Positions 35,841 to 44,373 of a DNA stretch of 64,000 nt are shown piece after piece. The notes beneath the pieces are model-generated. The model worked only from the letters and a program-made list of their open reading frames with translations. It did not search any database and had not been told where the DNA came from. The DNA is from Kibdelosporangium persicum (lineage in GTDB: Bacteria; Actinomycetota; Actinomycetes; Mycobacteriales; Pseudonocardiaceae): NCBI RefSeq assembly GCF_013280595.1, contig NZ_JAAATY010000038.1, positions 22,258 through 86,257 of the forward strand, given 5' to 3'. Position numbers and translations under genes: made by a program. Every line of letters starts with the position of its first letter. Within the stretch, counting starts at the first letter, position 1.

Positions 35841-38239
35841 ACGCGCCGATCGTGGCCCTGATGCGGACGGCGGCGCTGCCGATGGCGTGGTTTGCCCGTG
35901 CCGGTGCGCCCGAACTGGCCGACGCCCTACGGCAGTGGGATCGCGACCGCGACCGCCTGGCCGCGGACGGTTTGACCCTCGCCGACGCGATAGGCGACGT
36001 GGTCGTACCGCACCTGGCGCTCGGCGCCGCTGATCGGGCCGATGCGCTCGCCGCGCGGCGGTTGCTGCACACGCTCCCTGACCCGATCCCGCCCCGCGCT
36101 GAGGGAGTGGTCGCGGCAGCTGCCGACATTGCCGTTCGCGTCGGCCAGACCGAACTCGGCACTCGCCTGCGGCGGACGGCACGGACATTGACCGAGTTGG
36201 CCGACCGGCACGCGCACCTGGACGACGCGGTCGATGCCGAACAGCGGCGCCTGTCCGAGTTGCCTTGGTCAGTGCTCGCCACCGACCCAGTGGCGCGGCT
36301 GGCCATCGCCGAGGCACAGCCGGGTGTGCTCGCCGACATCCAGACGCGGTTGGGCGCGGGGGAGACATGGACTGGCAAGCGGATGCGCCAGCGTGCGGAT
36401 CTGTTGTGGCGGCTGATCACGCGGGGCAGCACACGAGCCACCCCGCGAGGTTGGCTGGCCCACACGGCGTTGCTGCAGGTCGCCGACGCTCCGGCGGATG
36501 TCCTGCCGCCGCTGACTGATGACTACGCCGTCGAGTACGCGGCCAACCGGCACGACGGGACCGGTCTGGCGGAGCTGACAGCCCCCGGCGCGTTGCTCGC
36601 GGTCACGCCCCTGCACCGCGACATCGAGGCGGACACCCTCTTCTGGGTGATCGACCCGCGGACGCCCGACCGGCTGCGACGGCTCCGGCTCCGCCGCACC
36701 GAGCCACTGCGAGCCGTGTTGGACGCGCTCACCGGAAGCACACTGACGCTCCCACAGTTCACCGCCGCCTTGGTCCCGCCGCATGCGGAACCGGTCGACC
36801 GTGACCAGCACCAACGGATCGTGCACGGGTTCGTCCAACACTTGATCCGGCTTGGCGTGGTCACGGTTTCGCTGCCCACCAGCGCCACGACAACCGGGTG
36901 GGCACCACGAACCGGCACATTGCCGCGTCCGCGCGAGGGCAGTTTCGTCGACGTGCATCGCCGTTCGGACGGTCCGCTGCCGCTGGCCTACGTCCGCCGG
37001 GTCGAGGAGCTGAGCGGCTCGGCCATGCGAGTGCTGGACGTAGTCGGCTCCAGCCGGCCTCGGGTGACACAGACGGCGGACCTCTCGGAGACGCCGCGCC
37101 CAGTGCTGGACCTGATGGTGGACGACCTGGCCGAGCCGCCAAGTCCTCGCAGGCAGCGGTGGGACTGGCCAGTACCGGACGTGGCGGACACCCCGTACGG
37201 ACGGCTGCACAGGTGGCTGAGCGAACGGCTCGACGTGGGCCCGGTCGACATCGACGACACCGTCCTCGCGATGGTGGGTGCACCGCCGAGCGTTCCCACG
37301 GCCTGGCCGTTGGACTGCGTGATCGTTCCGGTGCGGCCAACCGGCCTGCCGCTGGCAGTGTTCGACTACGTCCGCTCCACGGGAACGCTGGACTCGCGGT
37401 TCGCCGACGCACTAGCAGTGCTGCACCCCGCCGGACCGGTGCGGCCCGAGTGGTATCGGACGTTTCTGCGGCAGGTCGAGCGGGACCTGGGGGGTCGCTT
37501 CGTCGAACTGCTGGTGCCCCCGTTGTCGGCCAAGGCCGCCAACGCGGTCCGCAGGCCCGCCTACACCGAAGCGTGGACCGGTGATCCGGATGTCCACCGC
37601 TACTACCGGGACGGCTTGCGGCGGCCCTCGACGTACCTACCGCTGTCCGGGCTGACCATCCAGCGGACGGACGGCGGACCGGTGGTGCGGGCCCATGGCG
37701 AACGGATCTGGCCGGTCTACCACTCCACCCGCGCAATGCCCCAGCCGTGGGACGTGATCGGCAACCGGCTGCTGGCCGCGAGCCCTCGGGCGAACCGCGT
37801 GCCCTGGGAACGGCTGCGCTACTCACTGACCGGCTGGCCGGATCGCCACTGGATGCCCCGCATCACCGTCGGCGGCGGCCAGTTGGTGTTGAGCCCACAG
37901 CAATGGCGGCTGCGCGCCGACGAGCTCTGGGAAACGTCCGCGCCTGCGCCCGGTGCGGCACGAGCCCTGGCCCGGCTGCGAGCCGTACGAGGCCTGCCGC
38001 GCTGGGTGACCGTCGCCGCCGATGCGCAGGACGAGCCGAGGGCGTGCGATCTCGACAGCTTGCACACCGTTCGACTGGTGGACCGGATCAGGCGCTGCGG
38101 CGTGACGGAGTTCCTGGTGGCGGAGATGCTGCCCGAACCGGATATCGCCGGCGGGCCTACGCACCGCGGTGAACTCGTCCTGCGCCTGCCCCTGGCCGCC
38201 GACCCCGCGGAGATGGCCTCCCGCGTCCGGTCCGGCTGA
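35837..38239 (+). CDS. lanB: Split LanB: lantibiotic dehydratase N-terminal (glutamylation) protein
   Basis: 800 residues, the length of the large LanB domain alone. The conserved R-rich segment KRMRQRADLLWRLITRGSTRATPRGWLAHTAL (around 177-210) is the family signature region. Family role: transfers glutamate from glutamyl-tRNA to precursor Ser/Thr. Begins inside the stop of the elimination gene. The candidate precursor follows 66 bases later, then a LanC-like cyclase, completing a class I set. Confidence 0.9.
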   Translation: MNAPIVALMRTAALPMAWFARAGAPELADALRQWDRDRDRLAADGLTLADAIGDVVVPHLALGAADRADALAARRLLHTLPDPIPPRAEGVVAAAADIAVRVGQTELGTRLRRTARTLTELADRHAHLDDAVDAEQRRLSELPWSVLATDPVARLAIAEAQPGVLADIQTRLGAGETWTGKRMRQRADLLWRLITRGSTRATPRGWLAHTALLQVADAPADVLPPLTDDYAVEYAANRHDGTGLAELTAPGALLAVTPLHRDIEADTLFWVIDPRTPDRLRRLRLRRTEPLRAVLDALTGSTLTLPQFTAALVPPHAEPVDRDQHQRIVHGFVQHLIRLGVVTVSLPTSATTTGWAPRTGTLPRPREGSFVDVHRRSDGPLPLAYVRRVEELSGSAMRVLDVVGSSRPRVTQTADLSETPRPVLDLMVDDLAEPPSPRRQRWDWPVPDVADTPYGRLHRWLSERLDVGPVDIDDTVLAMVGAPPSVPTAWPLDCVIVPVRPTGLPLAVFDYVRSTGTLDSRFADALAVLHPAGPVRPEWYRTFLRQVERDLGGRFVELLVPPLSAKAANAVRRPAYTEAWTGDPDVHRYYRDGLRRPSTYLPLSGLTIQRTDGGPVVRAHGERIWPVYHSTRAMPQPWDVIGNRLLAASPRANRVPWERLRYSLTGWPDRHWMPRITVGGGQLVLSPQQWRLRADELWETSAPAPGAARALARLRAVRGLPRWVTVAADAQDEPRACDLDSLHTVRLVDRIRRCGVTEFLVAEMLPEPDIAGGPTHRGELVLRLPLAADPAEMASRVRSG

Positions 38240-38305
38240 CCGAACCGAGCTCCGCCGGGACGCCCGTCCCGGTGCGAAAAAAGAGAAACCGAAAGGAGGG
38301 ACATC

Positions 38306-38434
38306 ATGGAGCAGTCCATCGTGTCCACTGTGGAAGAGATGATCGCCGGCCTGGAGACCGCCTACACCGGCGAGCAGGCCCTGGAGATGGGCGCGCAGTC
38401 GGCCTGCACGTTCGGCTGTGGCCAGGAAGTCTGA
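38306..38434 (+). CDS. Class I-like lanthipeptide precursor, core SACTFGCGQEV
   Basis: 42 residues, too short for routine gene calling. ATG 38306 with a strong GGAGG seven bases upstream. The leader-like part (EQSIVSTVEEMIAGLETAY, then a short acidic helix) is followed by the C-terminal core with Ser32, Cys34, Thr35 and Cys38. Thr35-Phe-Gly-Cys38 has TxxC ring spacing, and Ser32 or Thr35 could react with either Cys. It lies between split lanB and lanC, the usual precursor position. The leader does not show the FNLD box of nisin-type precursors. No protease or transporter gene is adjacent. Confidence 0.85.
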   Translation: MEQSIVSTVEEMIAGLETAYTGEQALEMGAQSACTFGCGQEV

Positions 38435-38449
38435 CGGCAGTGACGTGCT

Positions 38450-38490
38450 GAAGGCGTGTGCCGTCCAGTTATGGGACGGCACGCGCCTTC
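38450..38490 (+). terminator. Strong hairpin between precursor and cyclase genes
   Basis: 17-base-pair stem (38450-38466 with 38474-38490), one G-T wobble, 7-base loop, ending next to the ATG at 38491 and 22 bases before the preferred lanC start. No strong T-tract follows. Best read as an attenuator or mRNA-end structure that makes precursor message exceed cyclase message. Confidence 0.75.
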
Positions 38491-38511
38491 ATGTCTGCAA
38501 GGAAGGAAGCC

Positions 38512-39612
38512 ATGACCGCGGGCACGTGGTACGCGGGTTGCGCCAGGCGCGCCCTGGCTGCCCCCGGCCTGGCCGATGTGGACGGTGCCGGGGTAGGGGT
38601 GCTGGCCAGCCTGCTCGGACACCTCGACGACGCGGCCTTGGTCCGCTGGCTGAATGCCTTGCACGGCAACACGCGAGCCGTGGGCGTTTTCGATCTCGGC
38701 CGCGCCGGATTCGTCGCAGGCCTCACCGTCGCCGCACAAGCCGACCGGAGACTGGTCAGGCTCGCCGCGAACACCCGCCAGGGGTTGTCCGGGTGGGCAC
38801 GTGAATACCGTTGGGAGCCCGATCAACTCCAGTGGTCGGACTACGACCTGATCGCAGGCCCCGCAGGCGTGTTGCTCGCGCTGACGGTCGGTGGGCGCGG
38901 CACCGCCGAGGAGACCGGCCCGCTCGCCCGGTACCTGGCCCGGCTCACCGCCGAGGTTGATCTCGCCGGGCTGCGCACCGGTGACAACAGCGCGATCGAC
39001 CTCGGGGTCGGCCATGGTGTACCCGGCGTCGTTCTCGCTCTCGTCACGGCACAGCGGGTGCTCGGCCCGCGTCCGTGGCTGACAGCCGCACTGCGTAACT
39101 GCGTCGCCCTTCTGGTCGGCACCGCCGCCACTGATCCGCGTGGCATGCCGGTGTGGGGCACGTCGGACCGGACCGAATCCGCCAAGGCTTGGCAGACCCG
39201 GCAGGCATGGTGCTACGGCGCCCCGGGTGTGGCGTGGGCGCTGTGGGAGGCCGGGGACGCATTGGACGATCCCGGTGCGCGGGAGGTCGCCCTGGAAGCC
39301 GTGGTCGGCCTGGACCGCGCGTGGGACCCCGGCACGCAGCTGCGAGGAACCACCGCGGAGGACCTGATTGGTGTGTGCCACGGCGCTGCGGGCGTACTCG
39401 CGATAGCCGACGCGTTCGCCGTGCACACAGGCCATCCTTCTGCCGCGCGGTTGCGCACGGCGCTGACAGACTGGTTGGGCGAGCGTCGCGAAGCGGTGAA
39501 CGAGCTCGCCGCGGCGAACCTGACTCTGCTTGGCGCGGCGGGCGTTTTCGCGGTGCTGCTGACGGCGGCGGGCGGCTGCCGGGCCTGGCTGCCGCTGCTG
39601 GGACTGCGGTGA
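38512..39612 (+). CDS. lanC: LanC-like lanthionine cyclase
   Basis: 366 residues. LanC barrel repeats with the zinc-site motifs: LGVGHGVPG, Cys234 in AWCYGAPG and Cys289-His290 in GVCHGAAG. Forms thioether rings by adding Cys to Dha/Dhb. ATG 38512 follows GGAAGGAAG; ATG 38491 is in frame but abuts the hairpin. Completes the precursor/LanB/LanC set. Shorter than nisin cyclase (about 414 residues) but within the actinomycete range. Confidence 0.9.
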   Translation: MTAGTWYAGCARRALAAPGLADVDGAGVGVLASLLGHLDDAALVRWLNALHGNTRAVGVFDLGRAGFVAGLTVAAQADRRLVRLAANTRQGLSGWAREYRWEPDQLQWSDYDLIAGPAGVLLALTVGGRGTAEETGPLARYLARLTAEVDLAGLRTGDNSAIDLGVGHGVPGVVLALVTAQRVLGPRPWLTAALRNCVALLVGTAATDPRGMPVWGTSDRTESAKAWQTRQAWCYGAPGVAWALWEAGDALDDPGAREVALEAVVGLDRAWDPGTQLRGTTAEDLIGVCHGAAGVLAIADAFAVHTGHPSAARLRTALTDWLGERREAVNELAAANLTLLGAAGVFAVLLTAAGGCRAWLPLLGLR

Positions 39613-39768
39613 GCCGCCCCGGCGCCATCGTGACGGCAGGACCGGCCTTCATGGAGCGAGCGACTCCTGGAAAGCAGGGGCATCGCTTCGGAGGCCTTGC
39701 CGGGATATTCGGTCAACTGGACGACATCGTTGCCGTCGCTCACTTCCCCTGAGTGTCTACATTTGACG

Positions 39769-39787
39769 CTTTGCCAGTTTGGCAAAG
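39769..39787. promoter_or_regulatory. Operator-like palindrome, matches site at 43271
   Basis: CTTTGCCA-GTT-TGGCAAAG, perfect 8-base arms, 42 bases before the DUF1684-SnoaL start. The 15-base core TTGCCAGTTYGGCAA recurs upstream of the XRE-cupin regulator, implying control by that regulator. Confidence 0.7.
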
Positions 39788-39828
39788 TAGTTTGACGATC
39801 GGCCGACCTGGGCGGTTAGTGTCGGATC

Positions 39829-40995
39829 ATGGTCGAAAAACGTGTGGAAGTGGACTATGAGGCGTGGCGGCGTGGCCGCTGGGAGGAGATCGCCGGACCT
39901 CTCGGGAAGGCCGGCGTGGTCCAGCTCGCGACGATCACCGGGTCGGCTCAGACGGTCGAGGGCGTGCCCGGACAGTGGGACGCGAGCGGCTCGGACGGGG
40001 TGAAGTTCACCGCGGCCGGCGCGGACGGGGTGTCGCTGGACGGCCGTCCGGTGAACGGCACGGTCACGTTGACCGGGGGCAGCAGTCTGCGGTTGTCGGG
40101 TGAGCGCACTGTGGCTGTCTCCGGCGGAGACGGAATCTACAGGCTGATTGTCTGGGACCCCACTGTCGCCTCGCTGACGCGGTTGCGGGAGATCGCGGTG
40201 TTCCCGGTAAATCCGGCCTATACGGTCGATGCGGAGTACCGGAGGACGCCGGGACGGGAAGTGGAGATCGAGCGGCTGACCGATCCGCCCACCAAGCACA
40301 TTCTCCCGGCACCCGCCGATCTGGTGTTCGACCTGGCGGGGCAGCGGCGCTCGCTGACGGTGATCGAAACGTTCCCCGGCAACCTGCTGGTCGTGTTCAC
40401 CGATTCCACCAGTGGTGCCGAGACACCGGACATCGGCAGATGGGTGGTGCTACCGCCAGTGGAGGGCGACACCGTCCGGGTCGATTTCAACCAGGCCGTG
40501 CTTCCCCTGCACGTCTTCTCCCGCGCTTTTCCGTGCCCGCTGGCGCCGGAGGGCAACCACTTGCCCGTGCCCGTACCGGTGGGTGAGTGCGCACCTGTTT
40601 ATGGCGAACCGAAAGGAACACGTGAGGCTATGAGCACCGATATCAAAGACACCGCTGTCCGCTACCTGCGACGGCTGGAAGCGGGTGACTACGCCGGGAT
40701 GCGTGCGCTGTGCACGGACACCGCGACCGTCTGGCACAACGACGGCAAGGGGCAGCAGACTATCGACGAGAACCTCGCGATGCTCAAGGATGGTCCTGCG
40801 GCCGAAGCGTCGCTGCGTTACGACATCACCCGCCAGTTCACCGAAGCGGACGAGGTGCTCCAGCAGCACGTCCTGCGCATCACCAACGCCGACGGGCCGG
40901 TCGGTGAAGTGCAGGCGGCGATGTACTTCCGCTTCAAGAACGGACTCATTGACCGGATCGAGGAGTACGCCAACTTCATCCCGGCCGCTGGCTGA
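39829..40995 (+). CDS. DUF1684-SnoaL-like fusion protein
   Basis: 388 residues. Residues 1-265 resemble DUF1684 proteins (VFPVNPAYTVDAEYRR, FVFTDSTSG-like segment, FNQAVLPLHVFSRAFPCPLAPEGNHLPVPV near the end). Residues 267-388, from AMSTDIKDTAVRYLRR, form a SnoaL/NTF2-like domain ending DRIEEYANF. The second part begins at an ATG (40630) with a GAGG site, as if once a separate gene, but there is no stop between them. Function unknown; SnoaL-fold proteins are small-molecule binding or isomerase domains. It is followed eight bases later by the CoA-disulfide reductase gene, so they form one operon. Confidence 0.8.
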   Translation: MVEKRVEVDYEAWRRGRWEEIAGPLGKAGVVQLATITGSAQTVEGVPGQWDASGSDGVKFTAAGADGVSLDGRPVNGTVTLTGGSSLRLSGERTVAVSGGDGIYRLIVWDPTVASLTRLREIAVFPVNPAYTVDAEYRRTPGREVEIERLTDPPTKHILPAPADLVFDLAGQRRSLTVIETFPGNLLVVFTDSTSGAETPDIGRWVVLPPVEGDTVRVDFNQAVLPLHVFSRAFPCPLAPEGNHLPVPVPVGECAPVYGEPKGTREAMSTDIKDTAVRYLRRLEAGDYAGMRALCTDTATVWHNDGKGQQTIDENLAMLKDGPAAEASLRYDITRQFTEADEVLQQHVLRITNADGPVGEVQAAMYFRFKNGLIDRIEEYANFIPAAG

Positions 40996-41002
40996 CGCCG
41001 AG

Positions 41003-42631
41003 ATGAAGGTGGTGATCGTGGGTGGCGTGGCTGGTGGGATGTCAGCGGCCACGCGCCTGCGCAGACTTGACGAGCAGGCCGAGATCGTCGTGTTCGAGAA
41101 AGGTGAGTACGTTTCGTTCGCCAACTGCGGGCTGCCCTACTACATCGGCGGGGTGATCGGTGAACGGTCGGCGCTGCTGCCGCAGAGTCCGGACGGGCTG
41201 AGGGAGCGGTTCGCGCTCGACGTGCGAGTGGGCCACGAGGTCCTGGCGATCGACCGAACAGCCCGCACGGTCACGGTGCGGGATCATCGGTCCGGTGTGG
41301 ACTACGCACAGCACTGGGATCACCTCGTCCTCAGCATGGGCGCGGAAGCGGTGGTGCCGCCCGTGCCTGGCGTGGAACGTGCGCATGTACTGCGGGACGT
41401 CGTCGACGCCGACGCCATCGTCCGGGCAGCCGGGCATGCCCGTACCGCTGTGGTGATCGGCGCCGGGTTCATCGGGCTGGAGATGGCCGAGAACCTCCAC
41501 GCCAGGGGCCTGTCGGTTGCGCTGGTCGAGCAGGCAGGACAGGTGCTTTCCCCGCTGGATCCGGAGATGGCGCAGCCGGTGGCGGCACACCTGCGTGCTC
41601 ACGGTGTCGCGGTGCACCTGGGCACGCGGGTGGCCCAGGTCGGTCCGGACACCGTAGTGCTCGGTGACGGCGCCGCCCTGCCCGCCGACCTGGTCGTCCT
41701 GGCCGCCGGGGTACGGCCGCGAAGCGGCCTGGCCAGGGCCGCCGACCTGGCGATCGGCCCAGGGGGTGGAGTCCTGGTGGACGCCTCGTTGCGCACCTCC
41801 GATCCACGCGTCTACGCGGTCGGTGATGTCGCCGAGAAAATCGACGCGGTATCGGGGAAGCCTGTGCTCATCCCGCTGGCCGGTCCCGCCAACCGCCAGG
41901 GCCGGCTGGCGGCGGATTCAATTACGGGCCGCCCAGCGCGCGACACCGAAGGTCACGGTACCGCCGTGGTCGGCGTGCTTGGGCTCACCGCCGCGGTCAC
42001 CGGCTGGAATGAGAAACAGCTACGAACCGTCGGACGCGCGCATCGGGTCGTCCACATCCACCCGTCGGCACACGCCACCTATTACCCGGGGGCAGCGCCG
42101 CTGTCGCTGAAGCTGCTCATCGACGGGGACACGGACAGGATTCTTGGTGCGCAGGCAGTGGGAACCGAGGGCGCGGCCAGACGCATCGACGTGCTCGCCA
42201 CAGCCATGGCCGGAGGGCTGAGCGCGTCGGATCTGCTCGGGCTCGACCTGGCCTACGCGCCGCAGTACGGTTCGGCCAAGGATCCGGTGAACATGTTGGG
42301 GTATGTCGCGGAGAACCTCGCCTCTGCGGCCACGACGACCGTGCAGTGGCACGAGTTGGATGCGGCGCGGGCCGGCGGCGCGACGGTCCTTGACGTTCGG
42401 ACACCGGACGAGTTCGCCGCCGACGCGATCCCCGGGGCGATCAACGCGCCCTTGGACCAGTTGCGCCAGAACATAACCGACCTGCCACCAGGGCGGTTGA
42501 TCGTGTACTGCCGAGTCGGGCAGCGCGGCCACACAGCCGCCCGTCTGCTGAGCGCGTACGGTCGGGACACCGCCAACCTCGACGGTGGCTTCCTCACCTG
42601 GCAAGCCGGTGTCAGATCGGCGTCTCTGTGA
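41003..42631 (+). CDS. CoA-disulfide reductase / rhodanese fusion (FAD-dependent)
   Basis: 542 residues. N-terminal FAD site VVIVGGVAGGMSAATRLRRL, redox Cys42 in SFANCGLPYYIGG, NAD site VVIGAGFIGLEMAENL, dimerisation domain, and a C-terminal rhodanese domain (about 450-540) with Cys in VYCRVGQRG. This is the layout of single-cysteine CoA-disulfide or polysulfide reductases fused to rhodanese, acting in cytosolic thiol/sulfane-sulfur metabolism. Start ATG 41003. Converges on the XRE-cupin regulator gene, whose predicted operator lies at the head of this operon. Confidence 0.9.
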   Translation: MKVVIVGGVAGGMSAATRLRRLDEQAEIVVFEKGEYVSFANCGLPYYIGGVIGERSALLPQSPDGLRERFALDVRVGHEVLAIDRTARTVTVRDHRSGVDYAQHWDHLVLSMGAEAVVPPVPGVERAHVLRDVVDADAIVRAAGHARTAVVIGAGFIGLEMAENLHARGLSVALVEQAGQVLSPLDPEMAQPVAAHLRAHGVAVHLGTRVAQVGPDTVVLGDGAALPADLVVLAAGVRPRSGLARAADLAIGPGGGVLVDASLRTSDPRVYAVGDVAEKIDAVSGKPVLIPLAGPANRQGRLAADSITGRPARDTEGHGTAVVGVLGLTAAVTGWNEKQLRTVGRAHRVVHIHPSAHATYYPGAAPLSLKLLIDGDTDRILGAQAVGTEGAARRIDVLATAMAGGLSASDLLGLDLAYAPQYGSAKDPVNMLGYVAENLASAATTTVQWHELDAARAGGATVLDVRTPDEFAADAIPGAINAPLDQLRQNITDLPPGRLIVYCRVGQRGHTAARLLSAYGRDTANLDGGFLTWQAGVRSASL

Positions 42632-42665
42632 CCGAACAACGCACGGTAGTACGTAAGTACAGAAG

Positions 42666-43259
42666 CTATGAACGATCGGATTTCCCGGGGCGAGCCCGGA
42701 TATGCGCACGTTCACCCTGTCTGCCGAACAGGCTGAGGAACTCGACAGATTCCGTGCCGGCGGCGCCGAACCAGTGGGGAACGTGCGTGTCGAACTCGGC
42801 CACTTCGCCGGGAGCCAGCACGAGATCGTGCTCACCGAGCACCAACCGCAGGTGTCCGTTGAGGACATACAGCCATTCGTAGCCTTCGTGAGTCTGCGGG
42901 GACGGTTCTTTCGGACGGGCTGCGGCCGAGAGCACGAACTTGTATGCCTGGACACCACCTGGGCGCCGCGTGAGCGGCAGGATCGTCATCCCGCCGTGGC
43001 AGCTGATCGGCCGCAGGTGCAGGCGTGGGTCGCCAGTGGGCGGGGCGCCGACAAGCTCGTCGAGTGTGACGCCATGTGCCTTGGCCAGCGGGAGCAGCTG
43101 TTCCAGGGTCGGACGGCGACTGCCCGATTCCAAACGGGACAGGGTGCTCACCGAGATGCCGGTCGCAGCGGACAGCTCGACGAGCGTGGTGCCCCGGTCC
43201 CGGCGCAGTGCGCGTAGCCGGAGTCCCACGGCGCCGAGTGTTTTGTCGAAGTCGTCCAT
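42666..43259 (-). CDS. XRE-family regulator with C-terminal cupin
   Basis: 197 residues. XRE helix-turn-helix (LRALRRDRGTTLVELSAATGISVSTLSRLESGSRRPTLEQL) at 15-55 and a cupin domain (THEGYEWLYVLNGHLRLVLGEHDLVLAPGEVAEFDTHVPHWF) at about 118-160. Cupin ligands in this family are small molecules. ATG 43259 is preferred; a longer start would run across the operator-like palindrome at 43268-43287. Likely represses its own gene and the 39829-42631 operon through the shared site. Confidence 0.9.
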   Translation of the reverse strand: MDDFDKTLGAVGLRLRALRRDRGTTLVELSAATGISVSTLSRLESGSRRPTLEQLLPLAKAHGVTLDELVGAPPTGDPRLHLRPISCHGGMTILPLTRRPGGVQAYKFVLSAAARPKEPSPQTHEGYEWLYVLNGHLRLVLGEHDLVLAPGEVAEFDTHVPHWFGAAGTESVEFLSLFGRQGERAHIRARPGKSDRS

Positions 43260-43267
43260 ACCGCCCC

Positions 43268-43287
43268 AGTTTGCCAGTTCGGCAACT
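43268..43287. promoter_or_regulatory. Operator-like site before XRE-cupin gene
   Basis: Contains TTGCCAGTTCGGCAA, one base different from the core at 39771-39785, ending nine bases before the start codon of the XRE-cupin regulator. Suggests autoregulation. Confidence 0.65.
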
Positions 43288-43329
43288 CGGTTTTCAAGGG
43301 GGGCGATGTTGGCTACGGGGTGATCCAAG

Positions 43330-44047
43330 GTGACCGAAGAGGTGAACGGCCGCTACGACGTGGTGGTCGTTGGTGGGGTGCCGCTGGCCTGGGGCGCGGC
43401 GTTGATGGTAGTGCCGACCTACTTCATGCTGGTGCGAGGCGAGAATGCGCTTGTGGCCGGGCTGATGGTGGCGCCACAGGGCGCCGGTGCCCTGCTGACC
43501 ATGCCTGTCGCCGGCCGCTTCGTCGACCGGGTAGGCCCGCGCAAGGTGGTGGTACCGGGACTGGTCCTGATCTCCGCGAGCTTCCCGCTGCTCACCCAGG
43601 TCGGCGCCCACACCCCGTACTGGATGCTCCTGATGGCCCTGTTCGTCACCGGGCTCGGCATAGGGATGACAATGATGCCTATCAACTCCGCAGCGCCACA
43701 GACGCTGCCGCCAAGTCTGGCCTCCAGGGCGTCCACTGTTCTCAACATCGTCCTGCAGACCGCCGGTGCGATCGGCGCCGCTGTTGTGTCGATCATCCTG
43801 GCGGGCCTCCTGGCCGACCGATTCGGCGTCCCGACCGACGAGGGGCAGCTCACCGCGACAGCCGCACTCGCCGACCCGGCCCCGCACGAAGCGGCCGCGG
43901 TGGCCAGCTGGGGCAAGTTCGCGTCCACATTCACCTGGACCCTGCTTGTGGTGCTGCTTTTGCCTGCTGCCGGCGGCCTTCCTGCCCAAGCAGCCGGCGT
44001 CGCCGCAAGACCGGGACTCCGCCGCCGCCGCGCCCGTCCAGCTGTAG
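43330..44047 (+). pseudogene. Chimeric, frameshifted MFS (DHA2-type) transporter remnant
   Basis: The GTG at 43330 opens with TEEVNGRYDVVVVGG, the N-terminus of a FAD/NAD-binding oxidoreductase. From about 43378 it continues without its glycine-rich loop into transmembrane segments of a DHA2/EmrB-type drug transporter (PLAWGAALMVVPTYFMLVRG, GLMVAPQGAGALLTMPVAG, FVTGLGIGMTMMPINSAA). Only the C-terminal half of the transporter is present. Near 43960-43980 the natural tail (LPAAFLPKQPA, stop 44047) lies in another frame, while the open frame runs on into arginine-rich sequence to 44151. Deletion fusion plus frameshift: not functional as a transporter. Confidence 0.8.
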
Positions 44048-44373
44048 ACGGGCCCGGCGCGCACTGCAACCGTGATGTGCATGGTGAGCAAGGCTGCGAT
44101 GACCAGCATGATGGGCGTTGCGTTGGGGCTGGCCGACGGGCCGAACCCTGATGGCCGGTGTGCTGGCTGCAGTTCCGGGCCTGCGCGGGATCGTGTTCGA
44201 CACCGAGCGGGGTGTGGCGCGGGCCCCTGAGGCGCTCGGCCGGGAACGGGGCCCTTGGTTGAGCATCTTCTTGCGACAGAAGGACGTTCGACCAAGGGCT
44301 GCGGGATCAGTGTGCACGACCTCGACCCCGACGCGGGCGCTCGGGGAGTCGGACGGGCTCACTCAGTACGAAG
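44048..44373. other. Intergenic region, no recognisable gene
   Basis: About 330 bases between the transporter relic and the SH3b gene. Short open frames exist on both strands but none has a ribosome site and family features. A short hydrophobic stretch can be read on the minus strand near 44080-44130 and may be a further transporter relic. Confidence 0.5.

Noticed and set aside
28377..39612. LanT transporter or leader protease for the lanthipeptides
   Set aside because: Searched between 26974 and 44790: only a broken DHA2 transporter half is present, so export genes must be elsewhere.
39651..39752. Possible 33-residue peptide gene after lanC
   Set aside because: Has an ATG but no ribosome site, no Cys and no link to a modification pattern. 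Not supported as a second precursor.
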